The notes under the pieces: generated by a model | The model's input: the letters and a program-made list of their open reading frames with translations, nothing else | The model's database searches: none | Told to the model about the DNA's origin: nothing | Part shown: piece after piece, positions 1-8,477 of the stretch | Numbering within the stretch: the first letter of the stretch is position 1 | Layout: each line of letters begins with the position of its first letter | Translations under genes and position numbers: made by a program | NCBI RefSeq assembly: GCF_000687455.2 | Contig: NZ_JGVW01000081.1 | Location: forward strand, 30,284 to 94,283 | Length of the DNA: 64,000 nt | Direction: 5' to 3' | Source: Burkholderia sp. lig30 | GTDB lineage: Bacteria > Pseudomonadota > Gammaproteobacteria > Burkholderiales > Burkholderiaceae

Positions 1-721
1 GACCGGTGTGAATGATGCCGAGCCCGGCAAGCCACAGCCACGAGGCGCCCAACGCGGGCCAGCCGTGCTGCACCGGCCAGATCCACAGTGTCAGCGTGCC
101 GATCGCGCATTGCCACCAGGCGAGGATGCCCGCAGGCAAGTCGCGCAGACGCCTCGCGATGATCGTGACACATGCCATGCAGAACGCGCCTATGAGACAC
201 AACGCGACACCGAGCCAGTAACCTTGCCGACCGTCGCCGCTTGCCGGGTGCTCGGCGATTCCCGTCGCCAGCACGAGGCCGAACATCGCCACCGAGACCG
301 CGCCAATGCGCCGCCTGCCGATCGATTCCTTCAGGCACAGGGCGCCCAGGACCAGCACCCACATCGGCTGAACGTGAAACAGCACGATTGCGACCCCTGC
401 CGACATCCGCTCGATGGCGGTGAAGAACAAGCCCCAGCTCAACACCATCAAGGAGCCGGCGGCCAGCACCCAGGGGCCGGTCGTTCGCGCAAGCCGCAGA
501 GATCGCGTCTGGCGACGCCATGTCACCCAGAGGGTCAGGCCGACCAGGCCAAGTGCGCAGCGAAACCACGTCGCCGTCAACGGATCGGCGTGGGCTTCGC
601 TCACAAAGATGCCGATGGTGCCGAGCAGCGCGCAGCCGAGAACAAATGGCCATACGCCAGTCGACGGGTGGGTCGACGCGAAGCCGGAGGCCGCGCCGCG
701 GATGTGCTGGTTCGTATTCAT
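1..721 (-). CDS. DMT/EamA-family membrane transporter, cut by the left edge
   Basis: Reading the minus strand from the ATG at 719-721 gives about 240 residues that run off the window, so the C-terminus is missing. About eight hydrophobic segments follow a polar N-terminus of about 23 residues (for example WPFVLGCALLGTIGIFV, then VLFHVQPMWVLVLGALCL), the layout of EamA-domain exporters, which usually have ten helices in two repeats. These inner-membrane proteins move small metabolites; the substrate cannot be read here. It is divergent from the LysR gene at 807, which is probably its regulator. The 85 bp between them hold two ATTCGAA repeats. Confidence 0.85.
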   Translation of the reverse strand, partial: MNTNQHIRGAASGFASTHPSTGVWPFVLGCALLGTIGIFVSEAHADPLTATWFRCALGLVGLTLWVTWRRQTRSLRLARTTGPWVLAAGSLMVLSWGLFFTAIERMSAGVAIVLFHVQPMWVLVLGALCLKESIGRRRIGAVSVAMFGLVLATGIAEHPASGDGRQGYWLGVALCLIGAFCMACVTIIARRLRDLPAGILAWWQCAIGTLTLWIWPVQHGWPALGASWLWLAGLGIIHTG

Positions 722-763
722 GCACCCAGTGTGTACCGCCGCCAATCGAACGAAAAGCGCATA

Positions 764-786
764 ATTCGAAGGTGATCCATTCGAAT
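764..786. promoter_or_regulatory. Repeat in DMT/LysR divergent promoter, candidate LysR site
   Basis: ATTCGAA at 764-770 and ATTCGAAT at 779-786 are separated by 8 bp. The core TTCGAA is itself palindromic. The position between divergent start codons fits a LysR-type operator, but binding is inferred. Confidence 0.4.
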
Positions 787-806
787 TTCGAAAGTTGGTG
801 AAAGCC

Positions 807-1682
807 ATGAAAAACCGCGATATGCAGACAGACTGGCTAAGATGCTTCGTCGCCGTGGTCGATGCCGGTTCGCTGTCGAGCGCCGCAGGCGAAGTGCATC
901 GCTCACAGTCCGCAGTGAGCATGCAGCTCAAGAAGCTGGAAAGCGCACTGGGTCTACGGCTCATCGAGCGCGGCTCACGCACGCTCGAACTCACTGATGA
1001 CGGCCAGACGCTGCTCGGTTATGCGCGTCGCATTCTCGACCTGCATGCGGAAGCGCAGATTGCGCTACAGGGCGAGCAACTCACCGGACGCGTGCGGCTC
1101 GGCGTGCCCGACGACTACGCCGAGAAATACCTGACGCCGGTGCTCAAACGGTTCGCGCCGCGGCATAGCGGTGTCGAAATCGAGCTGATCTGCGAGCAAT
1201 CGACGTCTCTCATCCCGCGCGTGGCGAACGGCGAGCTGGACATCGCGCTGGTGTCGCGCGATCACGCGCGGCGCGGCACGTTGCTGTTCCACGAACCGAT
1301 GGTCTGGGTCGGCGCCGCGCAATTCGAGCTGTGGCGACGCGATCCGATGCCGATCGCCGTATACGAAAGTACGAGTCTCGCGCGACGCAGTGCGATCCAT
1401 TCGCTGGCGCAGCAAGGGCGTCGATACAAAGTGGTCTACAACAGTTCCAGCCTTGCCGGGCAGATCGCGGCGGTCGAGAGCGGGCTGGCCGTCGCGGCGC
1501 TGACGCAATGCAGCGCCCCCGGACATCTGCAGATTCTTGGCCGCGACGAGGGTTTGGGCCCGCTCGAACCGATGGAGGTCGCGGTTTACAGAAGCCGCGA
1601 TTCGCGCGGCTCGAAAGCCGTCGATACCCTGTACGGCTTGCTGGTCAAGACACTGCGCCAGTCAGCGCCTGCCCTTGCATAA
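807..1682 (+). CDS. LysR-family transcriptional regulator
   Basis: 291 residues, the usual LysR length (about 300). The N-terminal winged helix covers about residues 5-65, with the typical helix containing HRSQSAVSMQLKKLE, followed by a substrate-binding domain of two alpha/beta lobes. TTG and GTG codons lie in frame 12 and 9 bases upstream, and another ATG lies 15 bases downstream, so the start could shift slightly. The gene is divergent from the DMT transporter, and by analogy with many LysR pairs it probably controls that gene in response to a small effector. It is followed after 7 bp by the DUF3820 gene. Confidence 0.88.
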   Translation: MKNRDMQTDWLRCFVAVVDAGSLSSAAGEVHRSQSAVSMQLKKLESALGLRLIERGSRTLELTDDGQTLLGYARRILDLHAEAQIALQGEQLTGRVRLGVPDDYAEKYLTPVLKRFAPRHSGVEIELICEQSTSLIPRVANGELDIALVSRDHARRGTLLFHEPMVWVGAAQFELWRRDPMPIAVYESTSLARRSAIHSLAQQGRRYKVVYNSSSLAGQIAAVESGLAVAALTQCSAPGHLQILGRDEGLGPLEPMEVAVYRSRDSRGSKAVDTLYGLLVKTLRQSAPALA

Positions 1683-1689
1683 CACGCAC

Positions 1690-1905
1690 ATGCAAGCCCA
1701 GGACCTTGAACGCCTTGTCACCGTCACCATGCCCTTCGGCAAATACAAGGGCCGACTCATCGCCGGCCTGCCCGGGAATTACCTCAACTGGCTGGCCCGC
1801 GAAGGGTTTCCGCGGGGCGAGCTCGGTCGTCTGCTCGCGCTGATGCACGAGATGGACCATAACGGCCTGAGGGGCCTGCTCGAGCCGCTGTGCCAACGCG
1901 GATAG
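1690..1905 (+). CDS. DUF3820-family small protein
   Basis: 71 residues. The sequence TMPFGKYKGRLIAGLPGNYL followed by WLAREGFPRGELGRLLALM matches the DUF3820 family, annotated as putative quorum-sensing-regulated virulence factors with no established biochemical role. The start ATG at 1690 gives the length usual for the family. It sits 7 bp after the LysR stop, so read-through from that gene is possible. No signal peptide or membrane segment is visible. Confidence 0.8.
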   Translation: MQAQDLERLVTVTMPFGKYKGRLIAGLPGNYLNWLAREGFPRGELGRLLALMHEMDHNGLRGLLEPLCQRG

Positions 1906-2332
1906 CGCCAGTCAGGCGCCATCGGTACAGTGCGCCACGCCCCCCCGAAAAGCCGAGGGAGCCTCAAATCATATACCCGTCAGGTATCGATTTCATATCG
2001 AATCGGTGTTGGACTGGCCATTTCCCGATCGTTACCATCCAAGAAACAGATTGCAATCCAAAATGAAATAATGCAACACGGAGACACCCCCTGACCATAT
2101 CCCTCACAAACCGAAACGTAGGGTCTATATCTCAACCGACAGGCCCAGACCTTGTCGCGCATGAAGCCCCACCTCCGGTTCATCCACGTTTTCCAAAGAA
2201 AGAAGCTTCCTTTCAAACTGCCTGACCAACGGGCCAAGCACTGAAAGAATGTAAGAAAAATCAATCCAATCGTACTTATTGGTTAGTCATACATAGAAAT
2301 CATAAATATTCATATTTCACCCTGGAGACTGT
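1906..2332. other. Intergenic region upstream of the porin gene
   Basis: 427 bp with no convincing gene. An open frame on the minus strand (1980-2264) has no codon bias or recognisable motif. The last 80 bp are AT-rich and should contain the porin promoter and leader. A GGAG ribosome-binding site lies just before the porin ATG. Confidence 0.5.
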
Positions 2333-3469
2333 ATGAGATTGCACCATCTCGTTGGCGGAGCCTTGCTCGGATTCGCGACGACCAGCTTTGCACAAAGCAG
2401 CGTGTCGCTGTACGGCATTATTGATTCGGGCGTGGAATACATTTCACATGCCAATGCTGCTGGAAAGAGTGTCGTGCGTATGCCCTCCATCACGGGCGAA
2501 CTGCCGTCGCGTTGGGGGATTCGCGGATCGGAGGATCTCGGCGGCGGCTATAAAGCCCTTTTTGTCCTCGAGAACGGCTTCAATGTCGCCAATGGCACGA
2601 TGGGACAAGGTGGCCGTCTCTTCGGTCGTCAAAGCTGGGTCGGTATCGAAAGTCCATACGGCACCTTGTCGTTCGGTCGCCAGTACACCATGACCTATCT
2701 TGCAGTGCTCGACGCCGACTTGCTCGGCCCGAACATTTACGGCTTGCCTTCGCTCGATGCATATATCCCGAACGGTCGAGCTGACAATTCGGTGGCGTGG
2801 CGCAGCAAGTTTGGTGGATTGACGGTAGGTGCAATGTACTCGTTCGGTCGGGATTCGGCAGGCACCGGTAATTCGCCGGGTCAAGGCACGTGTGCCGGCC
2901 AGACGCCCGGCGACATGACTGAGTGCCGCCTTTGGTCGGCGATGCTCAAATACGATTCGACATGGTTCGGGGCAGCCGCATCCTATGAAGAACAAAGAGG
3001 CGGAGGCAGTAGCGCGGCCGCGAATTTCTTCGATGGTGTTAAACCTGTGACGCTTACCGCCAACGGTGACAAGGATGATCGCGCCCAGGTCAATGGCTAT
3101 GTGAGCGCCTATGGCGTGAAGCTCGGCGGTGGCTGGATCGGGCGTTGGGTCGACACCGATTCGTCGGGCGGGCCAAACCTGCACTCCAATCTTTTTTATC
3201 TCACCGCAAATTACTACGTCACGCCGGTTGTCTCCGTTGATGGCGGGGTTTACCACATCACCGTATCAGGCCAGGATGCTCGTGCAACTTTGGGTGTCCT
3301 GCGCGGAACCTACTTCCTTTCGAAGCAGACCGCCGTCTACCTTCAGGGCGCGTACCTCGCGAACAGCGCGCACGCTGCATTTACGATCAGCGCAGGCGGC
3401 GGGGGCACGACACCCGCTCCTGGACAAGGTCAAGTCGGCGTGATGGCTGGCGTTCGCCATATGTTCTGA
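2333..3469 (+). CDS. Gram-negative general porin (OmpC/Burkholderia type)
   Basis: 378 residues, typical for trimeric 16-strand Burkholderiales porins. It starts with a signal peptide of about 20 residues ending in TTSFA. The mature protein opens QSSVSLYGIIDSGVEYIS and continues with SRWGIRGSEDLGGGYKALF, both family hallmarks. Alternating beta strands fill the rest, and the chain ends in GVRHMF with the terminal phenylalanine needed for BAM-dependent outer-membrane insertion. It forms a diffusion channel for small hydrophilic solutes. A strong terminator hairpin follows, so it is probably monocistronic. Confidence 0.95.
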   Translation: MRLHHLVGGALLGFATTSFAQSSVSLYGIIDSGVEYISHANAAGKSVVRMPSITGELPSRWGIRGSEDLGGGYKALFVLENGFNVANGTMGQGGRLFGRQSWVGIESPYGTLSFGRQYTMTYLAVLDADLLGPNIYGLPSLDAYIPNGRADNSVAWRSKFGGLTVGAMYSFGRDSAGTGNSPGQGTCAGQTPGDMTECRLWSAMLKYDSTWFGAAASYEEQRGGGSSAAANFFDGVKPVTLTANGDKDDRAQVNGYVSAYGVKLGGGWIGRWVDTDSSGGPNLHSNLFYLTANYYVTPVVSVDGGVYHITVSGQDARATLGVLRGTYFLSKQTAVYLQGAYLANSAHAAFTISAGGGGTTPAPGQGQVGVMAGVRHMF

Positions 3470-3475
3470 TCGACC

Positions 3476-3507
3476 TGCCTCGGGGATGCCTATGCCTCCC
3501 CGAGGCA
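3476..3507 (+). terminator. Rho-independent terminator after porin
   Basis: A perfect 11-bp stem, TGCCTCGGGGA (3476-3486) with TCCCCGAGGCA (3497-3507), has a 10-nt loop and is followed by a T-rich stretch. It begins a few bases after the porin stop. Confidence 0.85.
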
Positions 3508-3617
3508 CGTTCTTCCCTTTGCTGGCCCAGGCCCGGATAAAGGTCAAAGCCAACAGTCGGCTCTTATATCCCCCCCAAAAAACTTGCGCGCCCCCCTTAC
3601 CTAGCCACCCGCTTATC

Positions 3618-3634
3618 GTTATAATTTTTATAAC
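3618..3634. promoter_or_regulatory. AT-rich inverted repeat, possible promoter or operator
   Basis: GTTATA (3618-3623) and TATAAC (3629-3634) flank ATTTT. The element contains a TATAAT-like hexamer and lies about 110 bp before the next gene. Confidence 0.3.
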
Positions 3635-3742
3635 AACGAACCTGAGAGAACTCGCTGGAGTTGGAGTGGAACGCGTCGTCCGGGCCGACCGGTTGGCTAC
3701 AGCACGCCAGCCGGTTGGTCGTGTTCCCGGTCCGGGGCTCGC

Positions 3743-4441
3743 ATGCCATCCACGCTTACTAGACGTTACGCCCCCGTCGGAAAAGAGGAAATCGGGTATG
3801 GCACGGAGCATGACCCGCTCGCACCTGAGATAGATGAGCAGGCCCCGTCCACGCCAGACGCGCAAAGTGATCCTCGCGCCCATGCCGGGATCTCATATAG
3901 CAGTGTGGCGCGCCATTGCCGATATCCACCCAAAATTTCGAGGCAAAAATTGAGATTTTTATCCGGACTGGTTGGAATCCTCTTTTTCCTGTATATCACC
4001 TACTATCTCTTCAGTACCGTATTGAGTGCAGCAGGCACACTATGCCTGATTGGCGCCGCCACGCTGTTTTTCCTGAAAAAGCGTGGCCGATTTATCTCCA
4101 GCACGAAGGTACAGATTGCATTGTTAGTGTTTGGTGTGATCCTGCTTCCCGCCGGCATAAAACATCGACTGAATCTTGAGAATATTGAGGCCCAGCAATC
4201 TGCTAAAAATTCAAAACTCAATCAAGAAAAATCGGCCGCACTGGATTCATTGATCAAGTCACGCTGCGGAGACTACCCTTACGTACCGAATGAAATTCGA
4301 AACATCGGTCACGCCGTACAGGACTACAACAACTCCGTGGGCGCCTATACCAATTCTGCAGATCGACTTGATGACGCACTTGAAAAACGAAAGCAGGAAT
4401 ATAGCAAGTGCGAAGATCGGGTGCGAAGCGAAAACAATTAA
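3743..4441 (+). CDS. Hypothetical protein: two membrane segments and a C-terminal coil
   Basis: 232 residues, not recognised. The first 70 residues are polar and proline-rich. Two hydrophobic segments follow, near residues 74-108 (containing GLVGILFFLYITYYLF and then AAGTLCLIGAATLFFL) and 122-138 (VQIALLVFGVILLPAG). A lysine/glutamate-rich C-terminal part then looks helical, with two cysteines (SRCGDYPYVP and YSKCEDR). The coding region is visibly more AT-rich than its neighbours, which suggests foreign origin. The ATG at 3743 is the only methionine before the hydrophobic part, so the true start may be a later GTG or TTG. No neighbour suggests a function. Confidence 0.6.
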   Translation: MPSTLTRRYAPVGKEEIGYGTEHDPLAPEIDEQAPSTPDAQSDPRAHAGISYSSVARHCRYPPKISRQKLRFLSGLVGILFFLYITYYLFSTVLSAAGTLCLIGAATLFFLKKRGRFISSTKVQIALLVFGVILLPAGIKHRLNLENIEAQQSAKNSKLNQEKSAALDSLIKSRCGDYPYVPNEIRNIGHAVQDYNNSVGAYTNSADRLDDALEKRKQEYSKCEDRVRSENN

Positions 4442-4663
4442 GATCGCCGAGGCCATTCAGGGCCGCAACTCCCTGACGCAGGGCTAACGAGTAACGCCCT
4501 CCATCGCCAGGGCGCGAAATGACGAATACTGCGATCGAGTTATTGGGTGACGCGACAGTGGAACGCTCGCGTCACCGCCTGCTTGCCGATCGATGAAGTC
4601 GCAAAACCAACTCGCCACGAGCGCGCCCCTTGCGCCATCGCCTGCCGACAGCAGCGTGCCCGG

Positions 4664-5281
4664 TTACCTCAGCTGATTGTCATACGCGTGATTTAATGCC
4701 AACCGGATGCGGAACATGCCATTCGTAAGGTGCGAACGGCTGGGGTGTTTCGGCAACAGGACAAGCATCCCCTTGAGGATATACAGCACGATCAGCGTGC
4801 CGGCCAGATCGCCCGCAAACATCATGAAGAACCCCTCGCCGAGGTTGTGCGTCTCCCCTCGCAGCGCAAACCAGATATGGTGCAACAGCGGATTCGCAAT
4901 CGAATAAGCGACGGCCAATACAAGAAGCCGCTTCGGCGTGAGGTTCGTCAATGACGCGCGCAGGCTGTAGTGCTCCAGCGCAAGCCTGTAGACCAGGTAA
5001 GGCGCCAGCGAACCAAAGATCGCGCCCGCGATTGCGCGCAGCGGGTCGTGCGGAAACCAATAGAAAAAATCCACCAGCAGACCGGCAACCAGCAGGCCAA
5101 TGAACCCGTCCACCCCCACCAGCAATGTGCTCAGAAGCCGGACGCCGGACGGAAGAAAAATCCAGTTGATGCCTCGTACAAACGACGTATCCGTGAAAAC
5201 CACCTGATTGATCCAAAGCGACACCACAAACGCAATCACGGTGCCGGTGATCGACCAGAAATGTAACCGTAAGCTAGACAT
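4664..5281 (-). CDS. Integral membrane protein of unknown function (MASE1-like look)
   Basis: 205 residues from the ATG at 5279-5281. Open frame continues upstream to 5392 but would run into the divergent gene at 5373, so the shorter start is preferred. About five hydrophobic helices are visible, including FWSITGTVIAFVVSLWI, LVGVDGFIGLLVAGLLVDFF and a C-terminal FMMFAGDLAGTLIVLYILKG. The pattern recalls membrane sensory domains such as MASE1, but no signalling output domain is attached. Function is unknown. The 91 bp separating it from the winged-helix gene at 5373 would hold both promoters. Confidence 0.7.
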   Translation of the reverse strand: MSSLRLHFWSITGTVIAFVVSLWINQVVFTDTSFVRGINWIFLPSGVRLLSTLLVGVDGFIGLLVAGLLVDFFYWFPHDPLRAIAGAIFGSLAPYLVYRLALEHYSLRASLTNLTPKRLLVLAVAYSIANPLLHHIWFALRGETHNLGEGFFMMFAGDLAGTLIVLYILKGMLVLLPKHPSRSHLTNGMFRIRLALNHAYDNQLR

Positions 5282-5372
5282 TGCGGTAAACTGCCCATGC
5301 AAGATTATTATTGAGCGAATCATAGCGCGCCCGCGTGTCACAACGCGACGCACTGCCTCGACAGCGCAAGCA

Positions 5373-5720
5373 ATGACACGTCCCGCTGACATCTATCTAC
5401 GATTTCTGCAACTGGCCGAGGCGCTGCGTGGTTTGCCGGCGCTGCCGACGCTAGACCCGCTCGAGGAACGGATTCTCGAATTCGTGGCACGCGTGTCGCA
5501 AACCGAAGAGCGACTGTCAGTCCGGGACATGATGGCCCAAAGCGAACTCGGCTCGCCCGCCACGCTTCACGCCCGCATCACTTCGATGCGCAACAAGGGA
5601 TGGTTGCGGCTCACCGATACCGAGGATGCGCGTCGCAAGCAGATCGAACTGACACCTGCGGCCTTGCGCCATTTCGACAAGCTCGCCGAGGCCTTCGCCA
5701 AAGCCGCAAAAGGCACTTGA
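5373..5720 (+). CDS. Small winged-helix (MarR-like) transcriptional regulator
   Basis: 115 residues. A winged helix-turn-helix lies at about residues 30-95, with DMMAQSELGSPATLHARITS as the recognition region and a wing containing DTEDARRKQIELT, resembling the D-x-R-x-K wing of MarR proteins. It is shorter than standard MarR proteins (about 140-150 residues) and lacks a long C-terminal dimerisation helix. The ATG at 5373 was chosen because the upstream frame overlaps the divergent membrane protein gene. It may control that gene, but no operator is recognisable. Confidence 0.75.
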   Translation: MTRPADIYLRFLQLAEALRGLPALPTLDPLEERILEFVARVSQTEERLSVRDMMAQSELGSPATLHARITSMRNKGWLRLTDTEDARRKQIELTPAALRHFDKLAEAFAKAAKGT

Positions 5721-5741
5721 CCACCCTGCATTCGGGCACCG

Positions 5742-5803
5742 AGGCGGCGATCCACTCATACACGCTGTCGCAACGCTTCTGCTGCGCGCAACGATGCAAT
5801 CAC
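5742..5803 (+). pseudogene. Deletion scar: two joined pieces of an SDR gene and its downstream flank
   Basis: Bases 5742-5779 match 14690-14727 (37 of 38 identical), which encode the active-site-proximal part of the SDR gene at 14227-14988. Bases 5781-5803 match 15014-15036 (23 of 23), just past that gene's stop. The 286 bp that lie between these two pieces at the intact locus are missing here. This is best explained as the remnant of a second, mostly deleted copy of the SDR locus. Confidence 0.7.
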
Positions 5804-5832
5804 CAGGCCGATCAAGGCGGCCACTCGCGTCA

Positions 5833-6816
5833 TCAGTCGGTGTTGAATCTCCGCCACTGCATCGGAGACATTTCATACCGTCCCCTGAACGCTCGACTGA
5901 ACGCCGCTTCGGACGTGTATCCGACCCGATTCGCAATATCGGAGATCGGGGCGCGGCTGTACCGCAACAACTCTGCAGCCCGATCCAGACGCCAGGTCGT
6001 GAGATAGCTCAGCGGTGCCTGGCCCACGACACGCTGGAATCGATCCGCGAAAGCCGAGCGGGACAGATTCGACAACTCGGCCAGGTCACTGACGGTCCAT
6101 GCCCGGCCGGGATGGGCATGAATGGCGGACATCGCAGGGTTGATACGATCATCGATCGCACCGGATAGCCAACCATGGCCGGTCGCGCCCTCCGTCGCCC
6201 AAGTGCGCAGCAACTGGACAAAGATGACGTCGAGCAATCGGGAAATCATCGCGGCGGCACCCGCGCGCGGATTCAATGCCTCGTCGAGAATGAAATGGCA
6301 GCTCAGCTCCAACCATTCGAAGGGCCGCTCTCGCAAGCCCTTCAGGACCAGCACGGGTGGAAGCACGGACAGCAGGCGTTGTGACAACACGCCGTCGAAA
6401 CCGAAATCCCCGCATAGCCAGGTGATATCCCCATGCCCGATCGTCAGGCGCTCCCGGTCGTAGTACTGTGGCGCGAGATCTGCGAGGAGGCTTGCGGGAC
6501 GGCCCGGCCGGTCCGATATCACGTGGCCGTGACCATGCATCAACATGACCAGGTCGCCTTGCGATGCGTGGTATCGCTCTTCAAGCCCCTCTACTTCGAT
6601 CGCCACACTGCCGCTTCTGATGATGTGCAAACGGTACTTTCCGGCCGGAAAGCGCAATCCGAAAGGCGCCGATGCCGCGCACGTGAAGACCGTGTTGCCA
6701 CGGATGCGGATCAACTCCAGCACATCCGAAAATGCATCTCGCTTGAAGGCGAAGGGATCGACTCCGTCGTCCAGCCCGGTCGGCGTTTCAGCAAAGAATT
6801 CCGGCTTTTTGGCCAT
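5833..6816 (-). CDS. AraC-family transcriptional regulator
   Basis: 327 residues. An N-terminal cupin-like sensing domain (about residues 20-190, with the turn SQGDLVMLMHGHGHVISD) precedes a linker and a C-terminal AraC/XylS DNA-binding domain. That domain has two helix-turn-helix motifs: DLAELSNLSRSAFADRFQRV and then PISDIANRVGYTSEAAFSRA, followed by GRYEMSPMQWRR. The ATG at 6814-6816 is preferred; an in-frame TTG at 6879 would add 21 residues. It is divergent from the alpha/beta hydrolase gene at 7003 and is likely its regulator. Confidence 0.88.
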   Translation of the reverse strand: MAKKPEFFAETPTGLDDGVDPFAFKRDAFSDVLELIRIRGNTVFTCAASAPFGLRFPAGKYRLHIIRSGSVAIEVEGLEERYHASQGDLVMLMHGHGHVISDRPGRPASLLADLAPQYYDRERLTIGHGDITWLCGDFGFDGVLSQRLLSVLPPVLVLKGLRERPFEWLELSCHFILDEALNPRAGAAAMISRLLDVIFVQLLRTWATEGATGHGWLSGAIDDRINPAMSAIHAHPGRAWTVSDLAELSNLSRSAFADRFQRVVGQAPLSYLTTWRLDRAAELLRYSRAPISDIANRVGYTSEAAFSRAFRGRYEMSPMQWRRFNTD

Positions 6817-7002
6817 GTCGCGTACTGGAATGGTCTCTATGATGGACGCATCATTGACCCAGAGCGGCCCCGAAGTCAAAGACTATTCTTCTGGTGCACG
6901 GCGCCCGCATCAACAGTGGCGAGCATGGGTCGGGCGGCTCCCGAAAATCTCGAAGAGCCACGGGCACGGTTTTCTCGACATGACACTCATGGGAGCAGGC
7001 AT

Positions 7003-7839
7003 ATGCAGTCAGAAGCGCGTACCGACACGGTCGTACTCATCCACGGTCTCTGGATGACCCCCTTGTCGTGGGAGCATTGGGTCGCCCGTTACGAACGGCG
7101 CGGGATGCGGGTGATTGCCCCCGGGTACCCGGGGATCGGGCCGGGTACAGCCGGCGTCGAGGCGCTCCGGCGGGATCCGACGCCCCTGGCGAATCTGGGC
7201 GTGCGCGAAGTCTTCGATCACCTGGCCGGGGTCGTCACCGCACTCGACACGAAACCGATCATCATGGGGCATTCGTTCGGCGGTGCCTTCGTTCAGCTCC
7301 TCCTCGACGCCGGCCTCGGCGCGGCCGGCGTGTCCATCAACGGTGCTGCGGTGAAGGGGGTGTGGGCGCTTCCATTCAGCGAGATCAAGGCAACGCTCCC
7401 GGTCCTGCGCAACCCGGCCAACCTGCGCCGCGCCGTGCCGATCGCCGAGAAGGATTTTCACTACGCGTTCACGAACAACTTGAGCGTCGCGGAATCGAAG
7501 GCTGTCTACGATCGTTACGCCGTCCCCGTGTCGGGGCGAATGCTGTTCCAGGGGGGACTCGCGAACCTCACCCCGAACGCCGCGACGACCTGCAACTTTG
7601 CCAACGACGATCGCGCACCGCTGCTCTTTATCGCCGGCGGCAACGACCACATCCTGCCGCCGGCCGTGCAGCGCGAGAATTTCGAGAAGAACGCTACGCG
7701 CTCGCGGGCGATTACGGCGTACAGGCCGTTCGCAGGCCGCAGCCACTACACCTGCGGCGAAAAGGGCTGGGAGGAGGTCGCGGACTTCGCGCTTGACTGG
7801 GCGCTCGCGCCTGCAGCGGGAAACCTCGACAAAAGCTGA
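7003..7839 (+). CDS. Alpha/beta hydrolase
   Basis: 278 residues, cytoplasmic (no signal peptide). Alpha/beta-fold signatures are complete: an oxyanion-hole HGLW near residue 15, the nucleophile elbow GHSFGG near residue 90, an acid in GGNDH near residue 210, and a histidine in SHYT near residue 248. The late cap region resembles haloperoxidase or carboxylesterase-type members. Substrate is unknown. The ATG at 7003 follows a GGAG (6992-6995). It is divergent from an AraC regulator about 190 bp away, which probably induces it. Confidence 0.85.
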   Translation: MQSEARTDTVVLIHGLWMTPLSWEHWVARYERRGMRVIAPGYPGIGPGTAGVEALRRDPTPLANLGVREVFDHLAGVVTALDTKPIIMGHSFGGAFVQLLLDAGLGAAGVSINGAAVKGVWALPFSEIKATLPVLRNPANLRRAVPIAEKDFHYAFTNNLSVAESKAVYDRYAVPVSGRMLFQGGLANLTPNAATTCNFANDDRAPLLFIAGGNDHILPPAVQRENFEKNATRSRAITAYRPFAGRSHYTCGEKGWEEVADFALDWALAPAAGNLDKS

Positions 7840-7892
7840 CACACCTGCATCGCGGAGACAAGCAGGCAGACTGACCATTCATTCAAGCCGAT

Positions 7893-7910
7893 GCCGAAAT
7901 TTATTTCGGC
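7893..7910. terminator. Hairpin between convergent genes, candidate terminator
   Basis: GCCGAAAT (7893-7900) pairs with ATTTCGGC (7903-7910). It lies between the hydrolase stop and the end of the convergent UPF0178 gene. There is no clear T-tract, so this is tentative. Confidence 0.4.
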
Positions 7911-7927
7911 GCGGTCGCTCGCGGAGA

Positions 7928-8395
7928 TCAAACGGCTCCGCCGGGCAGCGTGCCGCGACGTGCGAGGAACCGGTCGAGTTGCCCCGCGAACTCCTTGCTG
8001 TCCCGCACACTATAGGGCGCCGGCCCGCCCGTATCGATGCCCGTACTGCGCAGTTGATCCAGCATCGCACGCATCGCGAGGCGTTCCTCGATATTCTCGC
8101 GGCTAAACCAGCTTCCGCGCGGGTCAAGCGCATGGGCGCCCTTGTCGAGGACAGCGGCGGCAAGGGGTATGTCCGCGGTAATCACGAGGTCGCCGGACGT
8201 CACCAGCTCGACGATGCGGGCATCGGCGGCATCGAAACCCGCCGGCACTTGAAGCGCCTTGATAAAGGGAGAAGGCGGTGTGCGCAAATACTGGTTCGCG
8301 ACCAGGATCACGTGCACTTCGACACGACGCGCAGCCCGAAACAACATGTCCTTGATCACGACGGGACACGCGTCTGCATCAACCAGCACTTGCAT
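7928..8395 (-). CDS. UPF0178 / YaiI-YqxD family protein (DUF188)
   Basis: 155 residues, the usual length. The opening VLVDADACPVV with an aspartate-rich motif, the central DLVITADIPLAAAVLDKGA and the later RENIEERLAMRAMLDQLR are hallmarks of the YaiI/YqxD family, which has a PIN-like fold. No reaction is established for the family; a nuclease-like role has been suggested from the fold. Complete from ATG to stop, convergent with the hydrolase gene. Confidence 0.9.
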   Translation of the reverse strand: MQVLVDADACPVVIKDMLFRAARRVEVHVILVANQYLRTPPSPFIKALQVPAGFDAADARIVELVTSGDLVITADIPLAAAVLDKGAHALDPRGSWFSRENIEERLAMRAMLDQLRSTGIDTGGPAPYSVRDSKEFAGQLDRFLARRGTLPGGAV

Positions 8396-8477
8396 GGCGG
8401 CATTTCCAATACACAGAAGGGGCGATCATATATCAGTGTCGGCGCTCATCCCGGCAAAGCGCGGAATGAGGCCCCGC

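Noticed and set aside
3650..3742. GC-rich stretch with repeated CCGGTTGG elements considered as a tRNA or attachment site
   Set aside because: It does not fold into a cloverleaf and lacks the T-arm GTTCRA and CCA end in the right places.
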